Assembly (NCBI RefSeq): GCF_016901225.1
Contig: NZ_JAFEUL010000007.1
Span: 62,001 to 126,000 of the forward strand
DNA length: 64,000 bases
Direction of reading: 5' to 3'
DNA from: Actibacterium sp. 188UL27-1
GTDB lineage: Bacteria; Pseudomonadota; Alphaproteobacteria; Rhodobacterales; Rhodobacteraceae
Shown: positions 38,571 to 48,293 of the stretch, one piece after another
Numbering within the stretch: position 1 is the stretch's first letter
Layout of the letters: each line of letters opens with the position of its first letter
Notes under the pieces: generated by a model
Seen by the model: the letters and a program-made list of their open reading frames with translations, nothing else
Told to the model about the DNA's origin: nothing
The model's database searches: none
Made by a program: the position numbers and the translations under genes

Positions 38571-39875
38571 TTAGCCCGTCGAGGAGGTACGGAACCATCC
38601 CAGGTGCCGGAAGATCAGCCAATCGAGCGCCAGGACCAGGATCAACGACGCGCCCACCAGCGGCAGGAGCAGCGACAGCGCAATGACCAGAACGATCATG
38701 CCAGTGCCGAGGGACGCTTCGGGTGCTGCAGGAACACCCAGCGATCCCGCAGGCCGCCGCATCCACCAGACCACAAAACCCGACACTGACAGCACCACAC
38801 CCAGCACAGCGGCCAGCGTGTTCTGCGCGATGTTGAGCCAGCCATAAAGCTCCCCCTGATGGAACGAGATCCCGAGGGAAACGGCCTGTGACACGCCAGG
38901 ATTGGCGGCAAAATCGTGGCGTTTCAACACCGCGCCCGAATACTGATCCACGATCAACTCGGTCTGATCGTAGCGGTTCAGGCTGGCCGACCGGATCCAG
39001 AACGCCCCCTCCGTGCCCTTGGCAGGACGCATCTCGTAAGGTGCCACCAGCCCTTCGGCCTTAGCGACGTCAAAGACCTGTTGATAAGCGATGGGTGTTC
39101 CATCAGCGATCGTCGAATCCGGCACATCCCCACCAAAGCGCAGGCTCTTGGATTTGGTCCCCGTCCGTTCCTGAACATAGGACAACCCACCGCCCCACAC
39201 GTCAGTCCAGGGAAGGCCGGTAATGATGATTGGCACGATCAGGAGAGTTGCCAAAAAACCGGTAAACATATGCGTCTCGCGCCACCAACTGCGCCCCTTG
39301 CCCGATGGCAGGCTCACCGCCTTGACAAGGGTGCGCTGCCCGCGTGGCCACCACAGATAGATCCCGGTGATGAACATCACGATCGACCAATGGGCGGCAA
39401 GTTCCACAAACTTTGTGCCCACATCGCCCAACAAAAGCTCCCCATGGAACTTGCGCAGGACCCGCATAGCGGTCGCGTCCCGCGGGACCACGGCCAGAAC
39501 CTCTGCGGTGTAGGGGTTGACCCAGGCCAGCGACCGGACCTTGTCGGTGTTATCGAATTCGATGACGGTTGACCGGGTCGGGTCATCTTCGATTGTCACA
39601 CCGCGCAAACGCGTGACACCGGCCGCCGCTTCGACGGCGGCGACTTGCGCCTCATAACTCTGGCGGGTCTCGCCCACAGCGACATTCAGGCGATCCGCAT
39701 AGATCACCTCCTCGATCTGCGGCTTGTAAAGGTAGATCCCCCCGGTCAGGGCCAGCATGGCCATGAAGGGCAGGACGAACAGAGATGCCAGGAAATGCCA
39801 TTTCCAGACAAGGCGATAAAAGGCTCCACCGGTCGTGTTCGACGCAGCGGATGCCGATGCAGTGACATCGGTCAT
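38571..39875 (-). CDS. PepSY-associated membrane protein (iron-uptake type)
   Basis: This 434-residue protein has four membrane helices. It opens with FYRLVWKWHFLASLFVLPFMAMLALTGG, the PepSY_TM family start with a conserved His, and has further GISFHQGELYGW and SIVMFITGIYLWWPRG segments with His ligands. Such proteins sit in ferric-siderophore uptake loci and may reduce iron at the inner membrane. The small gene at 39921-40340 lies just upstream in the same direction. No TonB receptor is seen in the window. Confidence 0.88.
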   Translation of the reverse strand: MTDVTASASAASNTTGGAFYRLVWKWHFLASLFVLPFMAMLALTGGIYLYKPQIEEVIYADRLNVAVGETRQSYEAQVAAVEAAAGVTRLRGVTIEDDPTRSTVIEFDNTDKVRSLAWVNPYTAEVLAVVPRDATAMRVLRKFHGELLLGDVGTKFVELAAHWSIVMFITGIYLWWPRGQRTLVKAVSLPSGKGRSWWRETHMFTGFLATLLIVPIIITGLPWTDVWGGGLSYVQERTGTKSKSLRFGGDVPDSTIADGTPIAYQQVFDVAKAEGLVAPYEMRPAKGTEGAFWIRSASLNRYDQTELIVDQYSGAVLKRHDFAANPGVSQAVSLGISFHQGELYGWLNIAQNTLAAVLGVVLSVSGFVVWWMRRPAGSLGVPAAPEASLGTGMIVLVIALSLLLPLVGASLILVLALDWLIFRHLGWFRTSSTG

Positions 39876-39920
39876 CGGAATATCCTCGAATATAGTGTTG
39901 GAAAAACGGAAAAAGGCAGA

Positions 39921-40340
39921 CTACGCCCGACGCGGTGGCCCGCGTGAAAACCGTTGTCCCGCAAGCCTCTCTTGATCGGGGGCCTGGTGCAGCTTCAAGG
40001 AAAATGGCCGCGCATAAGACCGCGCCAGGAGCGTCCAGTCAGGAGCAACCGCTTTGGTCAGCACCACGACATCGCCCATGACGCAATGGGTGAACGTGGT
40101 CTCGGGGGCGTCCACCGGCTCCCCATCCGGTCCGACCTTGACGGTGATCAGCCGGTCGCCCGCGCAAATCACGTAACTTTGGACCCCCGGCACAATCTCG
40201 GCCAATACGGCAAACATCGACGGCAGTGTGAGACAGGTCACCAAGACCCATAGCCCTGCGGCGCGGCGCAACCGTTCCCCCCAAGATCCCTGACGATCAG
40301 CCAAACTGCGGCCCCGCATTGTTTCCATCTTAAGTCGCAT
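39921..40340 (-). CDS. Small unknown membrane-anchored protein upstream of the PepSY gene
   Basis: This protein of about 139 residues has one hydrophobic segment (about residues 28-50) and a likely exported domain with two Cys (VICAGD and THCVMGD). It resembles in layout the small companion proteins found beside PepSY iron-uptake genes, but no named family was recognised. The start is uncertain: ATG at 40340, 40328 or 40319. It is probably co-transcribed with the PepSY gene (45-bp gap). Confidence 0.55.
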   Translation of the reverse strand: MRLKMETMRGRSLADRQGSWGERLRRAAGLWVLVTCLTLPSMFAVLAEIVPGVQSYVICAGDRLITVKVGPDGEPVDAPETTFTHCVMGDVVVLTKAVAPDWTLLARSYARPFSLKLHQAPDQERLAGQRFSRGPPRRA

Positions 40341-40503
40341 TTGGTTTAACTTGCGAAACAATCGTTAAGAGCCGCTGAATATGCGACAGATTACCCCTAA
40401 CCGTTAACAACCCGAAACTCATCGATCAACGGCGCAAATGCGCAGGAACCGGGCTGTCCACCTGATCCTCGCCCCATAGACAGGGCCGAAAAGGAGAGTT
40501 TCG

Positions 40504-41068
40504 ATGATCGACCATACCCCTATTCCCCCGCCTGTCGCGACATGTAACTGGGAGGATGTCGCCACAGATCTGACCGGCCATGGCCACGCCGATCTTGGCC
40601 CCGTCTTGGGGCCATCGGTCGCGCATGGGCTGATCAAGGATTATGAAAACGACGCGCTTTACCGCAGCCATATCCACATGCAGCGTCATGGTTTCGGCCG
40701 GGGGGAATACAAAGACTTCGCCCCCCCTGCCCGGGGTCATTCAGGAACTGCGCCAAAGCCTCTATCCGGCCCTCGCCTGCATCGCCAACCAGTGGGAAGT
40801 GCTATTGGGAACCGGAAAAACATGGCCTGATCGCCATACCGATCTGATCGACCTATGCCGCGCCGCCGATCAAATCCGTCCAACACCATTGATCCTGCGC
40901 TATGGCCCGGAGGATTTCAATGCCCTCCACCAGGACATCTACGGGGAGCTGACCTTCCCGCTACAGGTCGTCATTCTGCTCAGCCCGCCCTGTGATTTCG
41001 AAGGTGGGGCCTTTGTGCTGACCGAACAACGCCCCCGCATGCAATCCCGGGCCGAGGTTGTGCCCCTT
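40504..41068 (+). pseudogene. 2OG-Fe(II) oxygenase-type gene, frameshifted and truncated
   Basis: The first 73 codons read MIDHTPIPPPVATCNWEDVA... in one frame. A run of seven C at 40721-40727 then shifts the homology into the next frame, where it continues PLPGVIQELRQSLYP to EVVPL near 41068. Six C would restore one frame. The iron-binding HQD (codons near 40928) is present, but the C-terminal half of the fold with the distal His and the 2OG-binding Arg is absent; unrelated sequence follows to the stop at 41212. The gene is therefore broken twice. Confidence 0.72.
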
Positions 41069-41212
41069 TGCCAGACGAGTACGAAGGCTCCGCCCCCTTG
41101 CCCGGCGATCATCAGCCATCTTGATCATCCCCCGAGGGGGAGCCGAACAAAGGGTCCCGGGTTCCAAGCACTTTCCATCATGTGCGACAAGAGCCGACTA
41201 TACCCCGTGTGA

Positions 41213-41929
41213 ACGCGGGCCTTTGGCGCTCGCAGGCCAATTCCAAAGGCTGCGACCATGTGGGGCGCCCCGGTCTCAAGATCATTGGCCTAGACCAGCT
41301 CTTCACCAGACATGCCCAGAAGACATGCCCGACCAACCTGACAATTCCGTTTGGTTGGCTCCAGTCCTCCGCCGAGGCGTCCGTCATCGGTTCGATTTCC
41401 TCCCCATCGCAAATGCGCTGGCTGGAACGGAGCCGGCGGAATTCCCCGTCCCACCGGCTTTGACAGGTTCTGCCCATGTCCGGTTTGCTGCAGACCCACA
41501 GCGCACCTCACCTGTCTGCCTGATCTGCCCCCTGCGCAGGAAAAAAACGCGAGGCCTTCCACCTCACTGAAATGCGCCCAGCGCATCTGGCCCAAAATGA
41601 CCCGGCAGACTGCCATCATACCGCCCACTGGTCAGACAGCATCGCTTAAACCGCCGCCCAGATCCACAGGGGCACGGATCGTTGCGACCCAGCTTTTTCG
41701 ACAATTCCACATCACCCATGCACCACGCGCGGTCCGGACGTCACCTGCGTTTCCGATAGGAAAGACCGTCTGCGCTTGGACGTGACCTCAAAGGGGCGGC
41801 CGATCTTCGGGTTTGATACGCGTTGCCATGGTGCCCTCCTACGGTTGCTCAGCCCGGAAGGGGCAGCTAACCCGACCCGATGAAAGGGTCAACGATGTCA
41901 AAGATCTCTCGCCAAACACGGCAGTCGCC
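41213..41929. other. Stretch without a convincing gene, 717 bp
   Basis: Frames on both strands are open for 90-170 codons, but none has a ribosome binding site, family motif or strong codon bias. It follows the broken oxygenase and precedes the COX1-like gene. It may be remains of the oxygenase locus after a rearrangement. The promoter of the COX1-like gene must lie in or near its end. Confidence 0.4.
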
Positions 41930-42826
41930 ATGACAGGCACCCGGCCCCGTGCGCCCGCGCAGCGCGACAAAGCCGCAGTCGCTTCGGCAAGAACGGCGCT
42001 TTGCTATCTCGCCATCACAACGGTGATCACCACTTTGGTGGTGGCGGGTCTGGTCTATCTCAGGTGGGAGTTGATGGCACCCGGCATTCAATTTCCCTGT
42101 GGTGCTCTCCTCTCCCTGTTCACGGAACGGGAGCCCGTCCACTGTGCCACCTCCATGGCAACGACATCGAGTTTGCTGGGAGGCGGCAGCTTCACCGCCT
42201 TTTACGTTACGATGATCGTCATTCCCCTGACCGTTGGGGGATGCGCGCCAAGCATCATGGCCGCCCAAACCGCCCGCCGGCACAGCCTCGACCCGCGCAT
42301 TCATCTGGCGGGCATCCTGATCTATGGTGCAGGCGGTCTTCTGATCCTCGCCGCTCTCCTGCTCCCCCCGGCGCAACCCATCATCTGGGCAAAATGGGGC
42401 ATTGGCCTTGTGACGTTTTCCTCCTGTCTGGTTTCGGCGGGGATCGTTGTCGGCACAATCTTGAACCGGCATATCCCCCTGCCCTTGTTCTCCGCCAGTC
42501 TCGTCGCCACCGCCGCGTCAAGTCTCGCCATATTGCCAGGTCTGGCATGGGCCTTGGTCGCGGCCATACCGGACCGTAACGCACCGGTCGTGTTCTTCGA
42601 TCCAGAGGGCGGAGGGGACATGTTCCTTCAACATCTGCTGTGGTTTCTGGGCGGGTTGCAACTGCCCGCCGCCCTTCTTCCTGTGCTGGTTCTGGCGGCG
42701 CTCCTCATCTCTCGTCCGCTACAGCGACGACCCGGCCTTACAACCGCGATGATCGCCGCACTGGCCGTCGTCGGCCTCCTCGGTCTTCTCCGCTCCACCG
42801 AACAGCTCTTCACCGCGGGCTTCTAA
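41930..42826 (+). CDS. COX1-like half-protein without metal ligands
   Basis: This 298-residue protein has seven membrane helices and aligns by eye with the first half of CtaD encoded just downstream. WELMAPGIQ (47-55) matches [18 protein letters not shown] matches VVIPALFGG, and FFDPEGGGD-x(4)-HLLWFLGG (222-242) matches FFDPAGGGD-x(5)-HILWFFGH. At the ligand places it differs: His94 (heme a) is Phe, and H276/E278/Y280 become Gly/Gln/Pro; it ends before the His325/326 and His411/413 helices. It cannot be an oxidase; an assembly or regulatory role is inferred. Start 41930 is uncertain, with frame open from 41813. Confidence 0.7.
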   Translation: MTGTRPRAPAQRDKAAVASARTALCYLAITTVITTLVVAGLVYLRWELMAPGIQFPCGALLSLFTEREPVHCATSMATTSSLLGGGSFTAFYVTMIVIPLTVGGCAPSIMAAQTARRHSLDPRIHLAGILIYGAGGLLILAALLLPPAQPIIWAKWGIGLVTFSSCLVSAGIVVGTILNRHIPLPLFSASLVATAASSLAILPGLAWALVAAIPDRNAPVVFFDPEGGGDMFLQHLLWFLGGLQLPAALLPVLVLAALLISRPLQRRPGLTTAMIAALAVVGLLGLLRSTEQLFTAGF

Positions 42827-42927
42827 ATCCGAAGGGCGCGGTGCACGTTGCCGGATATGCCACGACGCGCGGCGCCTGGATCAACGTGATTGTTGGGTGT
42901 TGAGCGGCGCAACGAACCGTGCGCCGC

Positions 42928-42967
42928 GTATGTATGGCTTATGCATACTATCTGCATGGGATATGTA
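42928..42967. repeat. Phased 11-bp iteron array, copy A (4 units)
   Basis: Four hexamers of the form [A/C]TGYA[T/G] (ATGTAT, ATGCAT, CTGCAT, ATGTAG) start exactly 11 bp apart and are followed by a T-rich tract. The same layout recurs at 53357-53396; the two 40-base blocks are 29/40 identical without gaps. It lies 146-185 bp upstream of ctaD. Confidence 0.7.
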
Positions 42968-43112
42968 GACTTTTTGCCAACCCAAAACGGAGCGCCTGCG
43001 GCGGTTTGTTCATTGCCGAGTCATATTGTCCAGACTACACCTCACCATCAGGGAACAGTGGGCATCCCACCCTTGGTATGCCGACACACAGATTAGCCAG
43101 GAGGCACGACGC

Positions 43113-44789
43113 ATGGCCGATGCAGCCATTCACGGGCACGAACACGAAGATGAGCGCGGGTTCTTTACCCGCTGGTTCATGTCCACAAACCATAAAGATA
43201 TCGGGATCTTATACCTGATCACGGCTGCGATCGCAGGCTTCATCTCCGTGGCCTTCACCGTCTACATGCGGATGGAGCTGATGGATCCCGGCGTGCAATA
43301 CATGTGCCTTGAGGGTGCGCGCCTCTTCCCGACCTACGACACGGCACAATGTACGCCCAACGGTCATCTCTGGAATGTGCTGATCACGGGCCACGGCATC
43401 CTGATGATGTTCTTTGTCGTCATCCCCGCCCTGTTTGGTGGATTTGGCAACTATTTCATGCCGTTACAGATCGGTGCGCCCGACATGGCATTCCCTCGGA
43501 TGAATAATCTGAGCTACTGGATGTATGTCGCAGGTACGACAATGGCAGTCATGTCGGTCTGGAGCCCGGGCGGTAACGGACAACTCGGATCGGGAGTAGG
43601 CTGGGTGCTTTACCCACCGCTATCGACCAACGAACAAGGCTGGTCGATGGACCTCGCCATCTTCGCCGTACACCTGTCGGGGGCCTCGTCGATCCTTGGT
43701 GCAATCAATATGATAACGACGTTCCTGAACATGCGCGCGCCGGGTATGACGCTGCACAAGGTGCCGCTCTTTGCCTGGTCGATCTTTGTCACGTCCTGGT
43801 TGATCCTGTTGTCCTTGCCCGTGTTGGCGGGTGCCATCACCATGTTGCTGACAGACAGGAATTTTGGCACCACGTTCTTTGATCCTGCAGGTGGCGGCGA
43901 TCCGGTGCTGTATCAGCATATCTTGTGGTTCTTCGGGCATCCCGAGGTCTATATCGTGATTTTGCCGGGCTTCGGCATCGTATCCCATGTGATCGCAACC
44001 TTTAGCCGAAAGCCTATTTTCGGGTATTTGCCGATGGTCTACGCGTTGGTGGCAATCGGTGTGCTGGGCTTCGTCGTGTGGGCGCACCACATGTATACGG
44101 TGGGCATGTCCCTCACCCAGCAGAGTTACTTCATGTTGGCGACAATGGTCATTGCTGTCCCAACCGGGGTCAAGATCTTTAGCTGGATCGCCACCATGTG
44201 GGGCGGTTCCATCGATTTCAAAACGCCGATGCTGTTTGCCACGGGCTTTGTCTTTATGTTCACTGTGGGTGGTGTGACCGGTATTGTCTTGTCCCAGGCC
44301 GGGATCGACCGCGCCTATCACGACACGTATTACGTGGTGGCGCATTTCCACTATGTGATGGCGATTGCCGCGGCCTTTGCGATCTTTGCCGGTTGCTACT
44401 TCTACTTCCCGAAAATGACGGGCCGAATGTATAATGAAACATTGGGCAAGGTGCATTTCTGGATGTTCTTTGTAGCAACCAACGTCACCTTCTTCCCACA
44501 GCACTTCCTGGGCCGTCAGGGCATGCCGCGCCGCTACATCGACTATCCGGAGGCCTTTGCCTATTGGAATTGGTGGTCTTCCATCGGTGCCTTCGTATCC
44601 TTTGCCAGCTTCCTGCTGTTCTTTGGTCTGATCATCTATGCCCTGCGCAAAGGTGAGGAATCCAAGGTTGCAAACCCGTGGACACCCTATGCCGATACAT
44701 TGGAATGGACACTGCCTTCGCCCCCGCCCGAACATACGTTCGAAATCCTGCCCAAGCAGGAAGAGTGGGACAAGGCACCTGGTCACTAA
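43113..44789 (+). CDS. ctaD: Cytochrome c oxidase subunit I (aa3 type)
   Basis: This 558-residue membrane protein is the catalytic subunit of the terminal oxidase, reducing O2 to water and pumping protons. The twelve helices contain all ligands, at the same numbers as in Paracoccus: His94 and His413 (heme a), His411 (heme a3), and His276, His325, His326 (CuB). The cross-linked Tyr280, D-channel Asp124, Glu278 and K-channel Lys354 are also present, so it is an A1-type enzyme. Start 43113 ([10 protein letters not shown]) follows a GGAGG site. ctaC and ctaE are not in the window. The ligand-free homologue lies directly upstream. Confidence 0.97.
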   Translation: MADAAIHGHEHEDERGFFTRWFMSTNHKDIGILYLITAAIAGFISVAFTVYMRMELMDPGVQYMCLEGARLFPTYDTAQCTPNGHLWNVLITGHGILMMFFVVIPALFGGFGNYFMPLQIGAPDMAFPRMNNLSYWMYVAGTTMAVMSVWSPGGNGQLGSGVGWVLYPPLSTNEQGWSMDLAIFAVHLSGASSILGAINMITTFLNMRAPGMTLHKVPLFAWSIFVTSWLILLSLPVLAGAITMLLTDRNFGTTFFDPAGGGDPVLYQHILWFFGHPEVYIVILPGFGIVSHVIATFSRKPIFGYLPMVYALVAIGVLGFVVWAHHMYTVGMSLTQQSYFMLATMVIAVPTGVKIFSWIATMWGGSIDFKTPMLFATGFVFMFTVGGVTGIVLSQAGIDRAYHDTYYVVAHFHYVMAIAAAFAIFAGCYFYFPKMTGRMYNETLGKVHFWMFFVATNVTFFPQHFLGRQGMPRRYIDYPEAFAYWNWWSSIGAFVSFASFLLFFGLIIYALRKGEESKVANPWTPYADTLEWTLPSPPPEHTFEILPKQEEWDKAPGH

Positions 44790-44806
44790 TCAGCTGTGAC
44801 ATCACG

Positions 44807-44834
44807 ACGGCCCGGCATTGTCCGGGCCGTTTTC
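44807..44834 (+). terminator. Rho-independent terminator of ctaD
   Basis: A 9-bp perfect stem (ACGGCCCGG / CCGGGCCGT) with a six-base loop is followed by TTTCGTTTGTT, 18 bases after the ctaD stop. It separates ctaD from the DUF2244 gene. Confidence 0.85.
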
Positions 44835-45007
44835 GTTTGTTCCCAATGATAATGACCCCCAACAAACGAGTCTGCTCCATCGCGCTCTTTGGTCTCAATG
44901 AAACGAGGGAGCTTTTGGCAGCGTCCCTTTATCGCGACCAGCTTTTCCGGGCGATGCGTGACATCCTTGCCCGTTTACGTGACCGGTCCACTGAGTAAAC
45001 TGTCAAA

Positions 45008-45487
45008 ATGCCGTATCAATGGTCCACTGACACCGCTCCGATTAAATTGTCGCTTTGGCCCCATCGCTCTTTGCCAAAACAGGGCTTTGTGGGTTTTATC
45101 GCGGCGACGGCAGCTTTGATCAGCTTGCCGCTCTTCTCGGTCCTCGGGTCCCCGATCCTGTGGGGCCTCCTCCCCTTTCTTGCGCTTGCGGTGGCGGGCC
45201 TCTGGTGGGGCCTGCAGCGCAGTTACCGCGACGGGGAAATCCTGGAGGAACTGACACTTTGGCCCGAACGCGTTGAACTGATCCGGCACAACCCCCGTGG
45301 CCCCCAACAGGAATGGAAGGCAAATCCCTATTGGGTCCGGATCGAAATGCACAAGACCGGCGGCCCGGTCGAAAACTACATCACCCTCTGTGGCGGGGGG
45401 CGCGACGTGGAAATCGGCGCCTTCCTCAGCGCGCAGGAGCGGCTGGCGCTTTACGACGATCTGAACCAACGCTGGCTCCGCCCGTAA
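45008..45487 (+). CDS. DUF2244 integral membrane protein
   Basis: This 159-residue protein has two adjacent membrane helices (about residues 22-43 and 48-70) and a C-terminal soluble part with the family pattern LWPERVELIRHNPRG ... NPYWVRIEMH ... LCGGGRDVEIGAFLS. DUF2244 proteins are common in alphaproteobacteria, often near oxidase genes; function is unknown. Its stop overlaps the next start (TAATG). Confidence 0.85.
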   Translation: MPYQWSTDTAPIKLSLWPHRSLPKQGFVGFIAATAALISLPLFSVLGSPILWGLLPFLALAVAGLWWGLQRSYRDGEILEELTLWPERVELIRHNPRGPQQEWKANPYWVRIEMHKTGGPVENYITLCGGGRDVEIGAFLSAQERLALYDDLNQRWLRP

Positions 45488-46410
45488 TGGCGCAAGCCCC
45501 AGCCACCCCGAAATTCCAGCGTGTTGTAAAAAGCCTTATCGCTGCCGGTCTTGGTCCGGGACAGGTGGCGAAATGGAGCACACTGGCCGCGTCGGAAACC
45601 GCAGCGCTCCACCGCCGTGCCGTTCCATTGGCACGCCCCCGGACCCCCGTCTTGGTCTGCCTGATCCCCCTTGTGGGCCGGCACCAGATCGCAAACTGGT
45701 CCGCGGTCCAGTCCCGCCTCAGCCAAACCATTGCCAGCCTGCGCGCGCAAACAAACCCCAACTGGCGCGCGGTGATCTGTGGCCAGGACCGCCCCGACCT
45801 GTCCTTTGACGATCAGGTCACCTTCCTGCCGTTTACCGAAACAGTTGAGGGCAACGATAAATGGAACAAGCTCGCAGCCCTCGCCGCGCATCTTCCAACG
45901 CTTGGGCTGATCCATGGCTATGCCATGCCGTTTGACGCCGATGATCTTTTGGCCTGCGATACAGTCGCAGAAATGACCAACCGCCGCAGCACAACAGGCT
46001 ATCTGATCGAAAAGGGATATGTCCTGGATGCCAGCACGGGGGATATCGCTGAAACGGCTCCACAAAGCATCACCCAGCCGGGGCAAAAGGCGTTCTGGAA
46101 GCTATGCGGCTCCTGCGCCGCCTTCCGTTTCGATTTTTCGGAAAACCAGGGTGACGCCGCTTTCATCGGCGCGGTGACCGCCCATGAACATCGCATGTTT
46201 CCCTACCTCGCCAGACTGGCCAACCGTCCGCTGGAGACGCTCCGCAAACCGGCAGTGCTCTATATCATCAATCACGGCCAGAATTTTGGTGCGCGCCGTG
46301 GGCGGACATCGTTCAAGACCCGCTATGTCCAGCGCTTCAAAACAACCGATCAAAAGATGCAGCAAGGTCTGGCCGCCCGGTTTCCAGCCGGGTCAATCGC
46401 GCCGGGATAA
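45487..46410 (+). CDS. Putative glycosyltransferase family 2-like protein
   Basis: This 307-residue protein opens its core with TPVLVCLIPLVGR, then WSAVQSRLSQTIASLRAQTNPNWRAVICGQDRPD, and later PFDADDLLACDTVAEM. The pattern of a strand, a set of helices and a D-x-D-D metal site resembles the GT-A fold. Other GT2 motifs such as a C-terminal ED are unclear, so the assignment is moderate. The acceptor is unknown. It overlaps the DUF2244 stop by one base and is co-translated with it. Confidence 0.55.
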   Translation: MAQAPATPKFQRVVKSLIAAGLGPGQVAKWSTLAASETAALHRRAVPLARPRTPVLVCLIPLVGRHQIANWSAVQSRLSQTIASLRAQTNPNWRAVICGQDRPDLSFDDQVTFLPFTETVEGNDKWNKLAALAAHLPTLGLIHGYAMPFDADDLLACDTVAEMTNRRSTTGYLIEKGYVLDASTGDIAETAPQSITQPGQKAFWKLCGSCAAFRFDFSENQGDAAFIGAVTAHEHRMFPYLARLANRPLETLRKPAVLYIINHGQNFGARRGRTSFKTRYVQRFKTTDQKMQQGLAARFPAGSIAPG

Positions 46411-46500
46411 CCGTCTCACCTCGCTGGAATGAGCCGCCGAATGCGTGGCCCAAATAGTCAGGTCGCCTCAGGAACCCCGAACCACCAGATATCTACGCCC

Positions 46501-46962
46501 TTAGCCCAAACGGTCTTTCACCATGGGGCCCACGGTGCCAAAATCCATCTGGCCCGCATATTTTGCCTTGAGCGCGGCCATGACCCGGCCCATGTCGCGA
46601 ATACTGTCAGCGCCCGTCTCGGAGATTGCGCCACCGATCGCCCGGTCGACTTCATCCTCGTTCAGCTTGCGCGGCAGGAACGTCTCGATCACCTCGGCTT
46701 CCGCCTGTTCCTGGGCTGCCAATTCCAGACGCCCACCTTCTTCATAGGCTCGCGCCGATTCCTGACGTTGCTTCACCATCCGGCCCATGATCTGCAGCAC
46801 TTCAGCCTCGGGCACACCCTCTTCAGTGCCCTCGGCCCGCAAGGCGATATCGCGATCCTTGATGGCGGCATTGATCAGCCGAAGCGTGGACAATTGCACC
46901 GCATCCTTGTCGCGCATCGCCTGTTTCAAGGCGGCGCTGATCCGGGTTCGCAGGTCTGGCAT
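46501..46962 (-). CDS. GatB/YqeY-domain protein
   Basis: This 153-residue cytoplasmic protein covers the whole YqeY fold: SALKQAMRDKDAVQLSTLRLINAAIKDRDI at the start, VKQRQESARAYEEGGR in the middle and a C-terminal GKVMAALKAKY-like helix (GRVMAALKAKYAGQMD). The family shares a tRNA-binding helical domain with the GatB subunit; its own role is not settled. It is divergent from carA with a 169-bp gap. Confidence 0.92.
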   Translation of the reverse strand: MPDLRTRISAALKQAMRDKDAVQLSTLRLINAAIKDRDIALRAEGTEEGVPEAEVLQIMGRMVKQRQESARAYEEGGRLELAAQEQAEAEVIETFLPRKLNEDEVDRAIGGAISETGADSIRDMGRVMAALKAKYAGQMDFGTVGPMVKDRLG

Positions 46963-47131
46963 CTCGGTCTTCCCATGGGTGGTTCACAAGTTGGCCAGCC
47001 TACTGCGAACCGGGCCGCGGCACAACCGCAGGAACGCCACGCTAACCCCTTGTTTTCAAGGCGATGCAACCTTGACGTTACGCTGCCTTCACCATAGCTT
47101 CCCGCCAATTTGCCCAACCGGAGTCGTCGCC

Positions 47132-48271
47132 ATGACCGCCACTGCCTGCCTTGCCCTTGCCGATGGCACAGTCTTTTATGGTCATGGATTTGGCGCCACG
47201 GGTCAGACGGTGGCAGAGCTATGTTTCAACACCGCCATGACCGGATATCAGGAGATCATGACGGATCCGTCCTATGCCGGGCAGGTCGTAACCTTCACCT
47301 TTCCCCATGTCGGCAATACCGGAGTCAATCCAGAAGATGATGAGACGGCAGATCCGGTTGCGGCGGGTCTGGTCGTCAAATGGGATCCGACCACGCCTTC
47401 GAATTGGCGCGCGGCGGAACCGTTACAGGCCTGGCTTGCGCGGCGGGGCCGCATCGGGATCGGCGGCGTGGATACACGGCGGCTGACCCGCGCCATCCGG
47501 CAGCAGGGGGCACCCCATATCGCGCTGGCCCATGACCCGGACGGCGCCTTCGATCTGGAGGCGCTCGTCGCATCGGCCCGCGGTTTTTCCGGGCTCGAAG
47601 GGGTGGACCTGGCCAAGGATGTCACCTGCGCCCAATCCTACCGGTGGGATGAAAAACGCTGGGCCTGGCCGGAAGGCTACACCACGCAGGAGGCGGCGCA
47701 ACACAAGGTCGTTGCGATTGATTACGGGGCCAAACGCAATATCCTGCGGTGTCTGGCAAGTGCCGGCTGTGATGTCACTGTGCTGCCCGCCACGGCCACG
47801 GCCGCTGATGTGATGGCGCACGCACCGGACGGGCTGTTTCTGTCGAACGGGCCGGGGGACCCGGCTGCGACCGGAGTCTATGCCGTGCCCATGATCAACG
47901 ACATCATGGAACAGTCAGATATGCCGATCTTTGGTATCTGCCTGGGTCACCAGATGCTGGCCCTGGCCCTGGGTGCACAAACCGTGAAAATGAATCATGG
48001 CCATCACGGCGCGAACCACCCTGTTAAGGATATCGAAACCGGCAAGGTTGAAATCACGTCAATGAACCACGGCTTCACGGTCGATGGCCAATCCCTGCCT
48101 GAGGGCGTGATCGAGACACATATCTCCCTTTTCGACGGATCCAATTGCGGGATTCGCGTGGCCGACCGTCCTGTCTTTTCGGTACAATATCACCCAGAGG
48201 CCAGCCCTGGGCCGCAGGACAGTTACTACCTTTTCGAAAGATTTGCCGCCGCTATGGTAAATCAGTCATGA
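47132..48271 (+). CDS. carA: Carbamoyl-phosphate synthase small chain
   Basis: This 379-residue glutamine amidotransferase subunit hydrolyses glutamine and passes ammonia to CarB for carbamoyl phosphate (pyrimidine and arginine synthesis). The N-terminal CPSase small domain contains FNTAMTGYQEIMTDPSYAGQ. The class I glutaminase has the nucleophile Cys in FGICLGHQM and the His/Glu pair in QYHPEASPGP. Start 47132 (MTATACLAL) gives the normal length; the longer open frame is non-coding. carB is not in the window. Confidence 0.97.
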   Translation: MTATACLALADGTVFYGHGFGATGQTVAELCFNTAMTGYQEIMTDPSYAGQVVTFTFPHVGNTGVNPEDDETADPVAAGLVVKWDPTTPSNWRAAEPLQAWLARRGRIGIGGVDTRRLTRAIRQQGAPHIALAHDPDGAFDLEALVASARGFSGLEGVDLAKDVTCAQSYRWDEKRWAWPEGYTTQEAAQHKVVAIDYGAKRNILRCLASAGCDVTVLPATATAADVMAHAPDGLFLSNGPGDPAATGVYAVPMINDIMEQSDMPIFGICLGHQMLALALGAQTVKMNHGHHGANHPVKDIETGKVEITSMNHGFTVDGQSLPEGVIETHISLFDGSNCGIRVADRPVFSVQYHPEASPGPQDSYYLFERFAAAMVNQS

Positions 48272-48293
48272 ATACCTGACCCCACTGGTTAAC

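Noticed and set aside
40362-40503. Several TTAA words upstream of the oxygenase pseudogene
   Set aside because: None is spaced by seven bases, so they do not form a CtrA-type box.
44852-44998. 48-codon frame between ctaD and DUF2244
   Set aside because: No ribosome binding site and no recognisable content, although it ends just before the next gene.
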